DNA from: Actinomycetales bacterium UBA1383
GTDB taxonomy: Bacteria; Actinomycetota; Actinomycetes; Actinomycetales; Actinomycetaceae
Assembly: GCA_002305415.1 (NCBI GenBank)
Contig: DBQX01000101.1
Location: 430 to 6,578, forward strand
Reading direction: 5' to 3'
DNA length: 6,149 bases
Part shown: in pieces, positions 1-6,088 of the stretch
Numbering within the stretch: the first letter of the stretch is position 1
How the letters are laid out: each line of letters starts with the position of its first letter
Made by a program: the position numbers and the translations under genes
The notes under the pieces: model-generated
The model's database searches: none
Seen by the model: the letters and a program-made list of their open reading frames with translations, nothing else
What the model was told of the DNA's origin: nothing

Positions 1-579
1 GCGTCGCGGCTGGGTGCGGAGTGGGCGGCCACCCACCTGCCCCTCGACGCGCTGCGACGCCGGGAGGACTTCGTCGCGCTCGCGGCGTTCCTCCGGGACC
101 GGCTGGAGGACGAGGTGTACCGGACCGTGGGCGTGGTGGTGCGGATCCTCACCGCGTGGCGGGAGGTGGACCGCGCGGTCCGGGGCGCGACCTCCCTGGC
201 GCTCCTCGACGTCGTCGCGGACGTCCGCGCACAGGTGGATCGCCTGGTGTACCCCGGCTTCATCGCGGCCACCCCGCCGGCCCAGTTGCCCCACCTGGCC
301 CGGTACCTCACCGCCGCCCGCATCCGCGTCGAGCGGGCGCAGGCGGGTGCGGCCCGGGCCGACGCCGCCCACGCGTGGACGGTGCGTGCCCTCGAGGAGG
401 ACCTGGAGGTGGCGGCGGAGGCCACGGCCAGGATGGCACCGGATCCCGTGCGCGCACGCACGCTCGCCGAGGTGCGCTGGCTGGTCGAGGAGCTGCGGGT
501 GTCCCTGTTCGCGCAGCAGCTCGGCACTCCGGTGAAGGTGTCGGAGAAGCGGATCCGGCGGCTGCTGGACGCCCTGTGA
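1..579 (+). CDS. hrpA: ATP-dependent RNA helicase HrpA, C-terminal fragment (5' end outside window)
   Basis: HrpA is a cytoplasmic DEAH-box RNA helicase; in E. coli it acts in mRNA processing and rescue of stalled ribosomes. Reading frame 1 is open from the first base to the TGA at 577-579, giving 192 residues, so the gene enters from the left and roughly the last sixth of a ~1300-residue protein is seen. The helicase motor is not in view. What is visible matches the family's C-terminal DUF3418 region: an LPHLARYL segment near residues 97-104, then the family signature EELRVSLFAQQLGTP (about 165-179) followed by VSEKR (181-185) close to the end. Internal ATG/GTG codons (e.g. the GTG at 115) are not taken as starts, because the homologous frame continues upstream. 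Identification rests on the recalled C-terminal signature; the precise role in this organism is inferred from family membership. Confidence 0.9.
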   Translation, partial: ASRLGAEWAATHLPLDALRRREDFVALAAFLRDRLEDEVYRTVGVVVRILTAWREVDRAVRGATSLALLDVVADVRAQVDRLVYPGFIAATPPAQLPHLARYLTAARIRVERAQAGAARADAAHAWTVRALEEDLEVAAEATARMAPDPVRARTLAEVRWLVEELRVSLFAQQLGTPVKVSEKRIRRLLDAL

Positions 580-610
580 CACGGTCGTGGCCGCGCCGCG
601 CCGCGCTGGA

Positions 611-616
611 TAGGCT
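611..616 (+). promoter_or_regulatory. Candidate -10 element (TAGGCT) for the DUF4190 gene
   Basis: TAGGCT fits the actinobacterial TANNNT -10 pattern and sits 39 bases before the ATG at 656. Initiation near 621-624 would leave a leader of about 33 bases containing the ribosome binding site. No convincing -35 hexamer is seen at 16-18 bases upstream. The same hexamer precedes two other genes in this window, which supports it. Confidence 0.5.
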
Positions 617-655
617 GGGGGCACCCGCGGGTGCGGGCGCGGACGAGGAGGACTG

Positions 656-1060
656 ATGAGCCAGCAGTACGGCGGCTACAACCCCGACGACCCGTACCGG
701 GCGGGCGAGGCCCCCGCCGGTGAGCCCTACGGCGGGCAGCTCTACTCCACCCCGGGCACCCCGCCTCCCGGCGGGTACTACGGGACCAACGCCTACTATC
801 AGGGCTACTCCGCGCCCCAGCCGACGAACACGCTCGCGATCGTCTCGCTCGTCACGTCCATCCTCGGGCTCAGCATCATCGGCATCGTCACCGGCCACGT
901 CGCCCGCGGCCAGATCAGGCGCTCCGGCGAGGGCGGAGCGGGGATCGCGCTCGCGGGGCTCATCATCGGCTACGTCGTGCTGGTGATCGAGGTCGCGGTG
1001 ATCCTGGCCCTGGTCGGCGTGTTCGTGATCGCCGGCTCCAGCTCCGGGGGCTCGTTCTAG
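656..1060 (+). CDS. DUF4190-type small membrane protein
   Basis: A 134-residue protein of unknown function. Residues 1-57 form a low-complexity, hydrophilic N-terminus rich in Tyr, Pro and Gly, with repeated GGY/PYGG/GGYY-like pieces. Two hydrophobic segments follow, about 58-82 and 95-127, joined by a short basic loop (HVARGQIRRSGEGG, 81-94). A GHVA-x-GQI-x-R-x-GEGG-x-G linker followed by an AGLIIGY helix is the pattern of the DUF4190 domain, common in actinobacterial membrane proteins. The hairpin is probably inserted in the plasma membrane with the disordered N-terminus in the cytoplasm, but topology is inferred. The ATG at 656 is chosen because AGGAGG (646-651) lies just 4 bases upstream. 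It appears to be transcribed alone from the TAGGCT box at 611. No biochemical role is assigned. Confidence 0.85.
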   Translation: MSQQYGGYNPDDPYRAGEAPAGEPYGGQLYSTPGTPPPGGYYGTNAYYQGYSAPQPTNTLAIVSLVTSILGLSIIGIVTGHVARGQIRRSGEGGAGIALAGLIIGYVVLVIEVAVILALVGVFVIAGSSSGGSF

Positions 1061-1078
1061 CCTGTCAGCGCCCGCTCC

Positions 1079-1084
1079 TAGGCT
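1079..1084 (+). promoter_or_regulatory. Candidate -10 element (TAGGCT) of a leaderless transcript
   Basis: TAGGCT ends six bases before the GTG at 1091. The expected distance from a -10 hexamer to the transcription start is about 6-7 bases, so the mRNA would begin at or within a base of the start codon. There is no Shine-Dalgarno sequence between the box and the GTG (only CGAGAG). Leaderless genes of the form TANNNT-N6-RTG are well established in Actinobacteria. No clear -35 hexamer is seen. Confidence 0.6.
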
Positions 1085-1090
1085 CGAGAG

Positions 1091-1552
1091 GTGAACCTCA
1101 GCGACGCCCACGCCCTCGCCACGCACCTGGTGCGCCACCACGGCCTCACGGGATGGAGCGTGGGGTGGGACAACGCCCGGCGGCGCGCGGGGCTGTGCCG
1201 CCACCAGAACCGGATGATCTCGCTCTCGCGTCACCTGGTGGCGCTGTACGACGCGGAGCAGGTGCGCGAGGTGGTGCTCCACGAGATCGCGCACGCCCTC
1301 GTGGGCCCGGCTCACCAGCATGACGCCGTGTGGCGCGCGACCGCCCGGCGAATCGGGTGCACCGGGCGGCGCGAGATCCCGCCGGATGCCCCGCGCCCAC
1401 CCGCGCCGTGGGTGGGACGCTGCCCGCGGGGGCACGAGTTTGAGCGGTTCCGCCGCCCGCCGGGCCCCGCGTCCTGCTCGGCGTGCTCGGCCCGGTTCGA
1501 CCAGCGCTTCCTGATCGAGTGGCACCGCCGCGGGGTGGGGGGTACGACGTGA
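1091..1552 (+). CDS. SprT-like zinc metalloprotease domain protein
   Basis: A 153-residue, probably cytoplasmic protein of the SprT-like family, the zincin fold shared with Spartan/SPRTN proteases that act on DNA-protein crosslinks. The zinc-protease motif HEIAH is at residues 64-68, with the third likely ligand His77 in the HDAVW stretch (77-81); Glu65 would be the catalytic base. The segment before it (NRMISLSRHLVALYD, 40-54) matches the strand-helix lead-in typical of SprT-like domains. A C-terminal zinc ribbon is suggested by Cys111, His115, Cys129 and Cys132 (CPRGH then CSAC). The protein is short, with no membrane segment or signal peptide. The GTG start is supported by the TAGGCT box six bases upstream, implying leaderless translation. 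Its TGA overlaps the GTG of the next gene (GTGA), so the two are probably translationally coupled. Substrate is unknown; a DNA-repair role is only a family-level suggestion. Confidence 0.85.
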   Translation: MNLSDAHALATHLVRHHGLTGWSVGWDNARRRAGLCRHQNRMISLSRHLVALYDAEQVREVVLHEIAHALVGPAHQHDAVWRATARRIGCTGRREIPPDAPRPPAPWVGRCPRGHEFERFRRPPGPASCSACSARFDQRFLIEWHRRGVGGTT

Positions 1553-2793
1553 CCGGGACCGCGGGCCCGGAGGACGGGCGCGCCCGCATCGGTCCCGTGC
1601 TGCTCCTGCAGGGCGCCAACCTGGCCTCTGGCGTCGGCAACGCCGTGGTCCTGCTGACCATCCCGTGGCTCGTGCTCGAGCGCACCGGGTCCCCCGCCTC
1701 CGCGGGTCTGGTGGCGGCCGTGAGCGCGCTGCCGGCGCTGGTGGCGGCGCCGGTGGCCGGGTGGCTCGTGGACAGGTTCGGGCGGAAGCGGGTGAGTGTG
1801 GCCTCCGACCTGCTCTCGGCACTGTCCGTGGCGGCCTTTCCCCTGGTGGCACTCGCCTGGGAGCTGACCTTCCCCGTGATCCTGGTGCTCGCCGTCCTGG
1901 GCGCGACCTTCGACCCGGCCGGCTACACGGCCCGCCGCGCCCTCATCCCCGACGCCGCCGCGGCGGCCCGGCGGCCCGTGGACCCGTTGAACGGCGTCCA
2001 CGAGGGCGTGTTCGCGGTGGGCTGGACGCTGGGCCCGCTGGTCGGCGCCGCCCTCATCGCCACCGTCGGCTCGGTGGCCTCGTTCTGGGCGCCGTTCGGG
2101 CTGTTCCTGCTCGCGGCGGCCCTGGTGGCGGCGATGCGGGTGTCCGACGCCGGGCAGGAGGCCCGCGCCGCGGCCGGCCCCGACTCGGCCGACTCCGGCT
2201 GGGCCGGGCTCGCCCGCGGCATCACGATCATCCTCGGTGACCGGCCGCTGCGGGCGGTGACGATCGCCGTCGTGGTGCTGGCGGCCATCTACCTGCCGAC
2301 GGAGGCCGTCCTGCTGCCGACCCACTTCGAGCGCCTCGACGAACCGGGCTCGCTGGGGGTGGTGATCGCCGCGATCTCCGCCGGCTCGATGATCGGCGCG
2401 TTCGGGTACGGCTGGCTGGCCGTGCGCCTCCGGACGTCCACCATCGCGCGCCTCGTGCTCGCGGGGGTGGGGCTCTCGATCGTGCCGATGTCCTTCCTCC
2501 CGCCGCTCCCGGTCCTCGCGGCGGGCGGCTTCGTGCTGGGGCTGTCCTGGGGGCCGGCGAATCCCCTCATGACGTCGCTGGTGCAGCGCCGGGTGGCCCC
2601 CGATGAGCAGGGCCGCGTGTTCGGGGTGCAGCTCTCCGCGTTCAGCGCCGCCCCGCCGCTCGCGATGCTGCTGGTGGGGGCAGCCGTGGAGCAGGTGGGG
2701 CTGCGGCCCACCTACCTCGCCCTTGGCGGGGTGTTCGTGCTGTTCACCGTCCTGGCGCTGCTGGCGCCGCACGTGCGCGAACTGGACGGGTGA
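1549..2793 (+). CDS. MFS transporter, drug/metabolite exporter-like
   Basis: A 414-residue integral membrane protein of the major facilitator superfamily, of the size expected for a 12-helix proton-coupled transporter. The signature loop between helices 2 and 3 is present as GWLVDRFGRKR (residues 71-81), matching MFS motif A (G-x-x-x-D-R-x-G-R-K/R-R). The segments FDPAGYTARRALIP and NGVHEGVFAVGWTLGPLVGAALIATVG-like residues in the middle of the N-terminal half resemble the MFS_3/EntS-like exporter group. Many further hydrophobic segments fill the protein up to a charged C-terminus (HVRELDG). The GTG at 1549 is preferred: it overlaps the upstream stop codon as GTGA and follows a G-rich ribosome-binding stretch (1532-1542). 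An ATG at 1483 would add 22 hydrophilic residues inside the protease gene and is less likely. Substrate cannot be predicted; there is no regulator next to it in view. Confidence 0.88.
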   Translation: MTGTAGPEDGRARIGPVLLLQGANLASGVGNAVVLLTIPWLVLERTGSPASAGLVAAVSALPALVAAPVAGWLVDRFGRKRVSVASDLLSALSVAAFPLVALAWELTFPVILVLAVLGATFDPAGYTARRALIPDAAAAARRPVDPLNGVHEGVFAVGWTLGPLVGAALIATVGSVASFWAPFGLFLLAAALVAAMRVSDAGQEARAAAGPDSADSGWAGLARGITIILGDRPLRAVTIAVVVLAAIYLPTEAVLLPTHFERLDEPGSLGVVIAAISAGSMIGAFGYGWLAVRLRTSTIARLVLAGVGLSIVPMSFLPPLPVLAAGGFVLGLSWGPANPLMTSLVQRRVAPDEQGRVFGVQLSAFSAAPPLAMLLVGAAVEQVGLRPTYLALGGVFVLFTVLALLAPHVRELDG

Positions 2794-2811
2794 GGGCCGC
2801 GCCCGCCCGGT

Positions 2812-2817
2812 TAGGCT
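2812..2817 (+). promoter_or_regulatory. Candidate -10 element (TAGGCT) for the sugar permease operon
   Basis: This is the third TAGGCT copy, in the 40-bp gap between the MFS gene and the first permease. Initiation about 6-7 bases downstream would fall near 2823-2825, inside or at the edge of the GGGGGGAGG ribosome-binding stretch (2820-2828), giving a leader of only about 10 bases. A weak -35-like GTGAGG lies at 2790-2795. No terminator is seen after the MFS stop, so read-through from upstream remains possible. Confidence 0.45.
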
Positions 2818-2833
2818 TTGGGGGGAGGTCGCG

Positions 2834-3730
2834 ATGCGGAGCACTCAGCAGCGCCGGGCACGACGCCGGGAGGCGGCGGTGGCCTGGGCCCTGCTCACCC
2901 CGAGCCTTATCGGGGTGGGCGTCTTCCTGGTGATCCCGCTCCTCGTGGTGCTGGCCCTGTCCCTCATGGACTGGGACCTCATCTCGGACCCCCGCTGGGT
3001 GGGCCCCGCGCACTACGCCGCGCTGCTGTCCAGCCCGCGACTGTGGAACTCGCTCGCGGTCACCGCCCGGTTCGTGCTGCTGGCGATCCCGGCCTCGATC
3101 GCGCTGGGGCTGCTCCTCGCCCTAGGGCTGAACCGTGGGCTGCCCGGCACCCGCCTGCTCCGCGTGGTGTACGTGCTGCCGTGGGTGGGAGCCCCGCTGG
3201 CCCTCGGCGTGGTGTGGCGCTGGCTGCTCGATCCGTCGCAGGGGGCGGTGAACGTGCTGCTGGGACGGCGCGTGGAGTGGATGTCGGACCCGGACCTCGC
3301 CCTGCCGGCCCTGGCGTTCGTCTCCGTGTGGTCCTCGGTGGGCTACATCTCCCTGTTCTTCCTGGCAGGGCTGCAGCAGATCCCCGTCGCGGTCCGCGAG
3401 GCCGCCCTCCTCGACGGCGCCGGACCGGTCCGCATGCTGTGGTCCGTCACGCTCCCGCTGCTGCGCCCCACCACCTTCTTCGTGACCGTCACCTCGGTGA
3501 TCTCCTCGTTCCAGGTCTTCGACCTCGTGTACGGGCTCACCGGCTCCGCCTCCGGGTACCCGTCGGGGACCACGGACGTCATCGCGGCGCGCATCTACCA
3601 GGAGGCCTTCGTGGCCCTGCGGCTCGGCCCCGCCAGCGCGATGGCGGTCATCCTGTTCGTCGTCCTCGTGCTCGCCACGCTCGCGCAGCAGCGCTGGTTC
3701 TCGTCCCGCATCACCTACGACATGTCATGA
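2834..3730 (+). CDS. Carbohydrate ABC transporter permease, MalF/UgpA type (CUT1)
   Basis: A 298-residue inner-membrane permease that would form half of the transmembrane channel of a sugar importer. Six hydrophobic segments are visible at about 19-45, 72-99, 108-132, 155-180, 213-235 and 266-285, the usual count for UgpA-like members that lack the long MalF periplasmic loop. The ATPase-docking EAA loop is intact: EAALLDGAG at 189-197, followed by TLPLLRP (206-212). The LDPSQGAVN stretch (132-140) and the IYQEAF piece (254-259) are also typical of this family. The basic start (QQRRARRRE) fits a cytoplasmic N-terminus. ATG 2834 is chosen because GGGGGGAGG lies 5 bases upstream; the open frame further upstream runs into the MFS gene and is not used. 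The gene overlaps the next permease by ATGA. Sugar specificity cannot be read from the sequence. Confidence 0.93.
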   Translation: MRSTQQRRARRREAAVAWALLTPSLIGVGVFLVIPLLVVLALSLMDWDLISDPRWVGPAHYAALLSSPRLWNSLAVTARFVLLAIPASIALGLLLALGLNRGLPGTRLLRVVYVLPWVGAPLALGVVWRWLLDPSQGAVNVLLGRRVEWMSDPDLALPALAFVSVWSSVGYISLFFLAGLQQIPVAVREAALLDGAGPVRMLWSVTLPLLRPTTFFVTVTSVISSFQVFDLVYGLTGSASGYPSGTTDVIAARIYQEAFVALRLGPASAMAVILFVVLVLATLAQQRWFSSRITYDMS

Positions 3731-4590
3731 GCGTGCCCCCCGCCCGCCCCGCCGGCGTCCGCAGCGTCTCCCGCGCGGCGGCGACTCTGCTGACGTACGC
3801 CATGCTGCTCGCCGGCGCGGCCCTGATCCTGATCCCGTTCGCGTTCTCGGTGATGACGGCGCTGAAGACCCCCCGCCAGTTCGCCACCACGCCCCCGCTC
3901 ACCGCGCCCGACCCGGTCACCACCGAGAACTTCACCACGCTGCTCGCGCAGCCGTACGAGTTCTGGGTCCCGATCGCGGTGACGGCACAGGTGGTCGCCG
4001 TGATGGTGGTGGGACAGCTCGTCTCCTCCGTGCTCGCCGCCCACGCCTTCGCGACGCTCCGCTTCCCCGGCCGTGACCTGCTGTTCTGGGTGTACCTCTC
4101 CACGCTGATGATCCCCGCGGTGGTCACCGTCATCCCGCTGTACGTGATGGTGACGGGAGCCGGCGCGAAGAACACCTTCTGGGGCCTCGTGGTGCCCTTC
4201 ATGTTCGGCTCGCCGTACGCGATCTTCCTGCTGCGGGAGAACTTCAGGTCCGTCCCCCCGGACCTCCTCGACGCGGCGCGTCTGGACGGCGCCGGCACGC
4301 TGCGCCGGCTGTGGCACGTGGTGCTGCCGCTGAACCGGCCGATCCTGGCGACCCTCGCCCTCATCACGGCCGTCACCCACTGGAACGCGTTCATGTGGCC
4401 GTCCGTCATCGCGCCCGCGCGGGAGTGGCGCGTGATCACGGTGGCGACCGCCGCACTGCAGTCGCAGTACTCCGGCAACTGGACGCTCGTCATGGCGGCG
4501 ACGACGATCGCGCTCGCCCCTCTGATCATCCTGTTCCTGGTGTTCCAGGACCAGATCACCCGGTCGATCGGCGTCACCGGCATCCGCTGA
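3727..4590 (+). CDS. Carbohydrate ABC transporter permease, MalG/UgpE type (CUT1)
   Basis: A 287-residue permease, partner of the preceding one. Six hydrophobic segments lie at about 21-46, 83-109, 117-142, 153-172, 200-221 and 250-275. Family hallmarks include SVMTALKT after helix 1 (41-48), RFPGRD before helix 3 (112-117), LSTLMIPAVVTVIPLY (124-139), and the ATPase-docking loop DAARLDGAG (182-190) leading to VLPLNRP. The first residue of the EAA motif is Asp instead of Glu, a conservative change. The start ATG overlaps the upstream TGA (ATGA) and has no recognisable Shine-Dalgarno sequence, so translation is probably coupled to the first permease, giving equal amounts of both subunits. The same frame is open far upstream inside the first permease gene, but that is a GC-rich shadow rather than an N-terminal extension. 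No ATPase gene follows; a shared MsiK-like ATPase encoded elsewhere is the likely energiser (inference). Confidence 0.93.
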   Translation: MSVPPARPAGVRSVSRAAATLLTYAMLLAGAALILIPFAFSVMTALKTPRQFATTPPLTAPDPVTTENFTTLLAQPYEFWVPIAVTAQVVAVMVVGQLVSSVLAAHAFATLRFPGRDLLFWVYLSTLMIPAVVTVIPLYVMVTGAGAKNTFWGLVVPFMFGSPYAIFLLRENFRSVPPDLLDAARLDGAGTLRRLWHVVLPLNRPILATLALITAVTHWNAFMWPSVIAPAREWRVITVATAALQSQYSGNWTLVMAATTIALAPLIILFLVFQDQITRSIGVTGIR

Positions 4591-4705
4591 CGTTGCCAAA
4601 CCGTAATGCCATGTTGCCAGCCGCAGGTGGATTCCTGCACATCGCAGGGGAAAGATCATGGGGTAGGTCCGGGGCGGGAGCATCCCGGTGGAAGGAGTGA
4701 GACAC
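4591..4705 (+). promoter_or_regulatory. Intergenic region with phased short repeats upstream of the binding-protein gene
   Basis: This 115-bp gap separates the permeases from their binding protein. It contains GTTGCCA twice, at 4592-4598 and 4613-4619, exactly 21 bp apart, with another TGCCA at 4607-4611. It also contains GCAGG twice, at 4623-4627 and 4644-4648, again 21 bp apart, with CCTGC (4634-4638) between them, so that either copy could pair with it in alternative small hairpins. The 21-bp spacing is two helical turns, compatible with regulator binding on one face of the DNA. A promoter for the downstream gene is plausible, but no good -35/-10 pair stands out: GATCAT (4654-4659) and TAGGTC (4664-4669) are only weak -10 candidates. 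There is no strong terminator with a T-tract. The region's function is inference. Confidence 0.4.
4692..4697 (+). promoter_or_regulatory. Ribosome binding site (AAGGAG) deciding the binding-protein start
   Basis: AAGGAG lies 8 bases before the ATG at 4706. It excludes the in-frame GTG at 4688, which lies upstream of the ribosome binding site and would place extra charged residues before the signal peptide. Confidence 0.8.
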
Positions 4706-6055
4706 ATGGCCTTCGGAACCCGTGTCCGTGCCATCGCGGTCGTGGCCCTCACAGTGGCCCTCGCCGCCTGCTCGCCCAGCTCCGACTCGTCGAGCTCGGA
4801 ACCGAGCGAGGCCCTCACCGCGGACACCGGCGCCACCACGGTCACGTTCCGGCTCTGGGACGAGGTCGCGGCACCCGCCTACGAGGAGTCCTTCGACGCC
4901 TTCATGGCGCAACACCCGGACATCAAGGTCCAGGTCGAGGTGGTGCCGTGGGCGGACTACTGGGAGCGCCTGCCCCTGGACCTCCAGTCCGGTGACATGG
5001 CGGACGTCTTCTGGACGAACACCTCCAACTTCGGTCGTTACGCGGACAACGGCAACCTGATCGACGTCGGCGCCGCCCTGGGCAGCGACCACGACGAGTG
5101 GACCGAGTCCGTGGTCGCACTGTACGAGCGGGACGGCACCCTCTGGGGCGTGCCGCAGCTCTGGGACTCGATCGCCCTGTACTACAACAAGGACCTCGTC
5201 GACGCCGCGGGCGTGGACCCCACCACCCTCACCTGGGCCCCGGGCGGCGATCCCGCGGCGGGCGACACGCTGCTGGCCGCCGCGCAGGCACTGACCACCG
5301 ACAGTGCCGGCCTGAGGCCCACGGACGAGGGATTCAACAAGGACAGCCGCGCCACGTTCGGCTTCAACGCCCAGGCGGACCTGCAGGCCATCTACCTCGA
5401 CTGGCTCGGCTCCGCGGGCGCCATCTTCCAGGACGAGGACGGCGCCTTCGCGTTCGCCTCCCCCGAGGGAGTGGCCGCCTTCCAGTACCTCGTGGACATG
5501 GTGAACACCTGGTACGTGGCGCCCTCCGCGGCGGACACGAACACGAACGGCGACATCACCCGTGACCTGTTCCTGCAGGGCAAGCTGGCGCTGTTCCAGT
5601 CCGGCCCCTACAACCTGAAGACGATCGCGGACAACGCCACCTTCGAGTGGGGGCTCGCCCCGATGGTCGCCGGGCCCGAGGGACGCGTGAGCGTCGTGCA
5701 CGGGGTCGCCGCCGTCGGCAACGCCGACACGGAGAACATGAGCGCCACGGTGGACGTCCTGAAGTGGCTGGGCTCGGTGGAGGGCCAGTCGGCGCTCGCC
5801 AGCAGGGGCATCGCGTTCCCCGGGGTCGTGGACGCCCAGCAGGCCTTCGTGGACTACTGGAACGAGCGCGGAGTCGACGTCCAGGTGTTCATCGACGCCG
5901 CCAACGGGTCAACCATCCCCGCGCCCGTGGGCCCGAACGTGAACGCGGGCGCCAACGAGATCACCCCGATCCTGCAGGAGATGTTCCTCGGCACCCTGCC
6001 GGTGGCCGAGGCGCTCGAGCAGGCGCAGGAGGCCGGCAACGCCGCGATGGAGTAG
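4706..6055 (+). CDS. Sugar ABC transporter substrate-binding lipoprotein (family 1)
   Basis: A 449-residue extracytoplasmic solute-binding protein of the MalE/UgpB family (SBP_bac_1), which would deliver a sugar to the two permeases encoded just upstream. The N-terminus is a lipoprotein signal peptide: basic start (GTRVR), hydrophobic core AIAVVALTVALAA, and lipobox LAAC with the lipidated Cys at residue 22. A Ser/Glu-rich tether follows, typical of lipoproteins anchored to the outer face of the actinobacterial membrane. Family features are VTFRLWDE at the start of the mature fold, FMAQHPDIKVQVE, DLQSGDMADVFWTN, LWGVPQLWDSIALYYNKDLVDAAG in the hinge-side region, LFLQGKLALFQSGPYNL, and VLKWLGSVEGQSAL near the C-terminal lobe. 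Aromatic residues such as the Trp in these pieces are candidate sugar contacts. Ligand identity is not predictable. Placement last, after both permeases, is less common than placement first. Confidence 0.94.
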   Translation: MAFGTRVRAIAVVALTVALAACSPSSDSSSSEPSEALTADTGATTVTFRLWDEVAAPAYEESFDAFMAQHPDIKVQVEVVPWADYWERLPLDLQSGDMADVFWTNTSNFGRYADNGNLIDVGAALGSDHDEWTESVVALYERDGTLWGVPQLWDSIALYYNKDLVDAAGVDPTTLTWAPGGDPAAGDTLLAAAQALTTDSAGLRPTDEGFNKDSRATFGFNAQADLQAIYLDWLGSAGAIFQDEDGAFAFASPEGVAAFQYLVDMVNTWYVAPSAADTNTNGDITRDLFLQGKLALFQSGPYNLKTIADNATFEWGLAPMVAGPEGRVSVVHGVAAVGNADTENMSATVDVLKWLGSVEGQSALASRGIAFPGVVDAQQAFVDYWNERGVDVQVFIDAANGSTIPAPVGPNVNAGANEITPILQEMFLGTLPVAEALEQAQEAGNAAME

Positions 6056-6077
6056 GACCTTCGGGGGCCGGGGCTCC
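6049..6077 (+). terminator. Weak imperfect hairpin at the end of the binding-protein gene
   Basis: Interrupted pairing can be drawn around a CTTCGG tetraloop: CC (6058-6059) with GG (6064-6065), GG (6055-6056) with CC (6068-6069), and GGAG (6049-6052) with CTCC (6074-6077). The UUCG loop closed by C-G is stabilising, but the stem has several internal mismatches, includes the stop codon, and has no T-tract after it. It may contribute to 3' end formation or may be incidental. Confidence 0.22.
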
Positions 6078-6088
6078 GCCGATGGAAA

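Noticed and set aside
115..579. A separate small gene starting at the GTG at 115
   Set aside because: The frame is open to base 1 and the protein ends with the HrpA C-terminal signature, so it is the tail of a larger gene.
1483..1548. An earlier ATG start for the MFS transporter
   Set aside because: It would add 22 hydrophilic residues lying inside the protease gene; the GTG at 1549 has the typical GTGA coupling and a G-rich ribosome binding stretch.
308..2844. Two long minus-strand open frames (about 510 residues each) opposite the helicase, DUF4190, protease and MFS genes
   Set aside because: Their translations are low-complexity Arg/Pro/Ala/Gly/His-rich strings with no recognisable domain, as expected opposite GC-rich coding DNA; the + strand holds recognisable families throughout.
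2818..3726. The open frame upstream of the second permease, which could suggest a ~590-residue fused protein
   Set aside because: That part is an Arg/Pro/Ala-rich out-of-frame reading of the first permease, and the ATG at 3727 gives a normal-length MalG-type protein with a standard ATGA overlap.
4311..4995. Overlapping + strand open frames spanning the permease/binding-protein gap
   Set aside because: Out-of-frame Arg/Gly/His-rich readings over two well-identified genes; nothing supports translation.
3711..5701. Long minus-strand open frames opposite the second permease and the binding-protein gene
   Set aside because: The same GC-skew artefact: His/Arg/Gly/Glu-rich translations, no start context, and strong protein-family evidence on the + strand.
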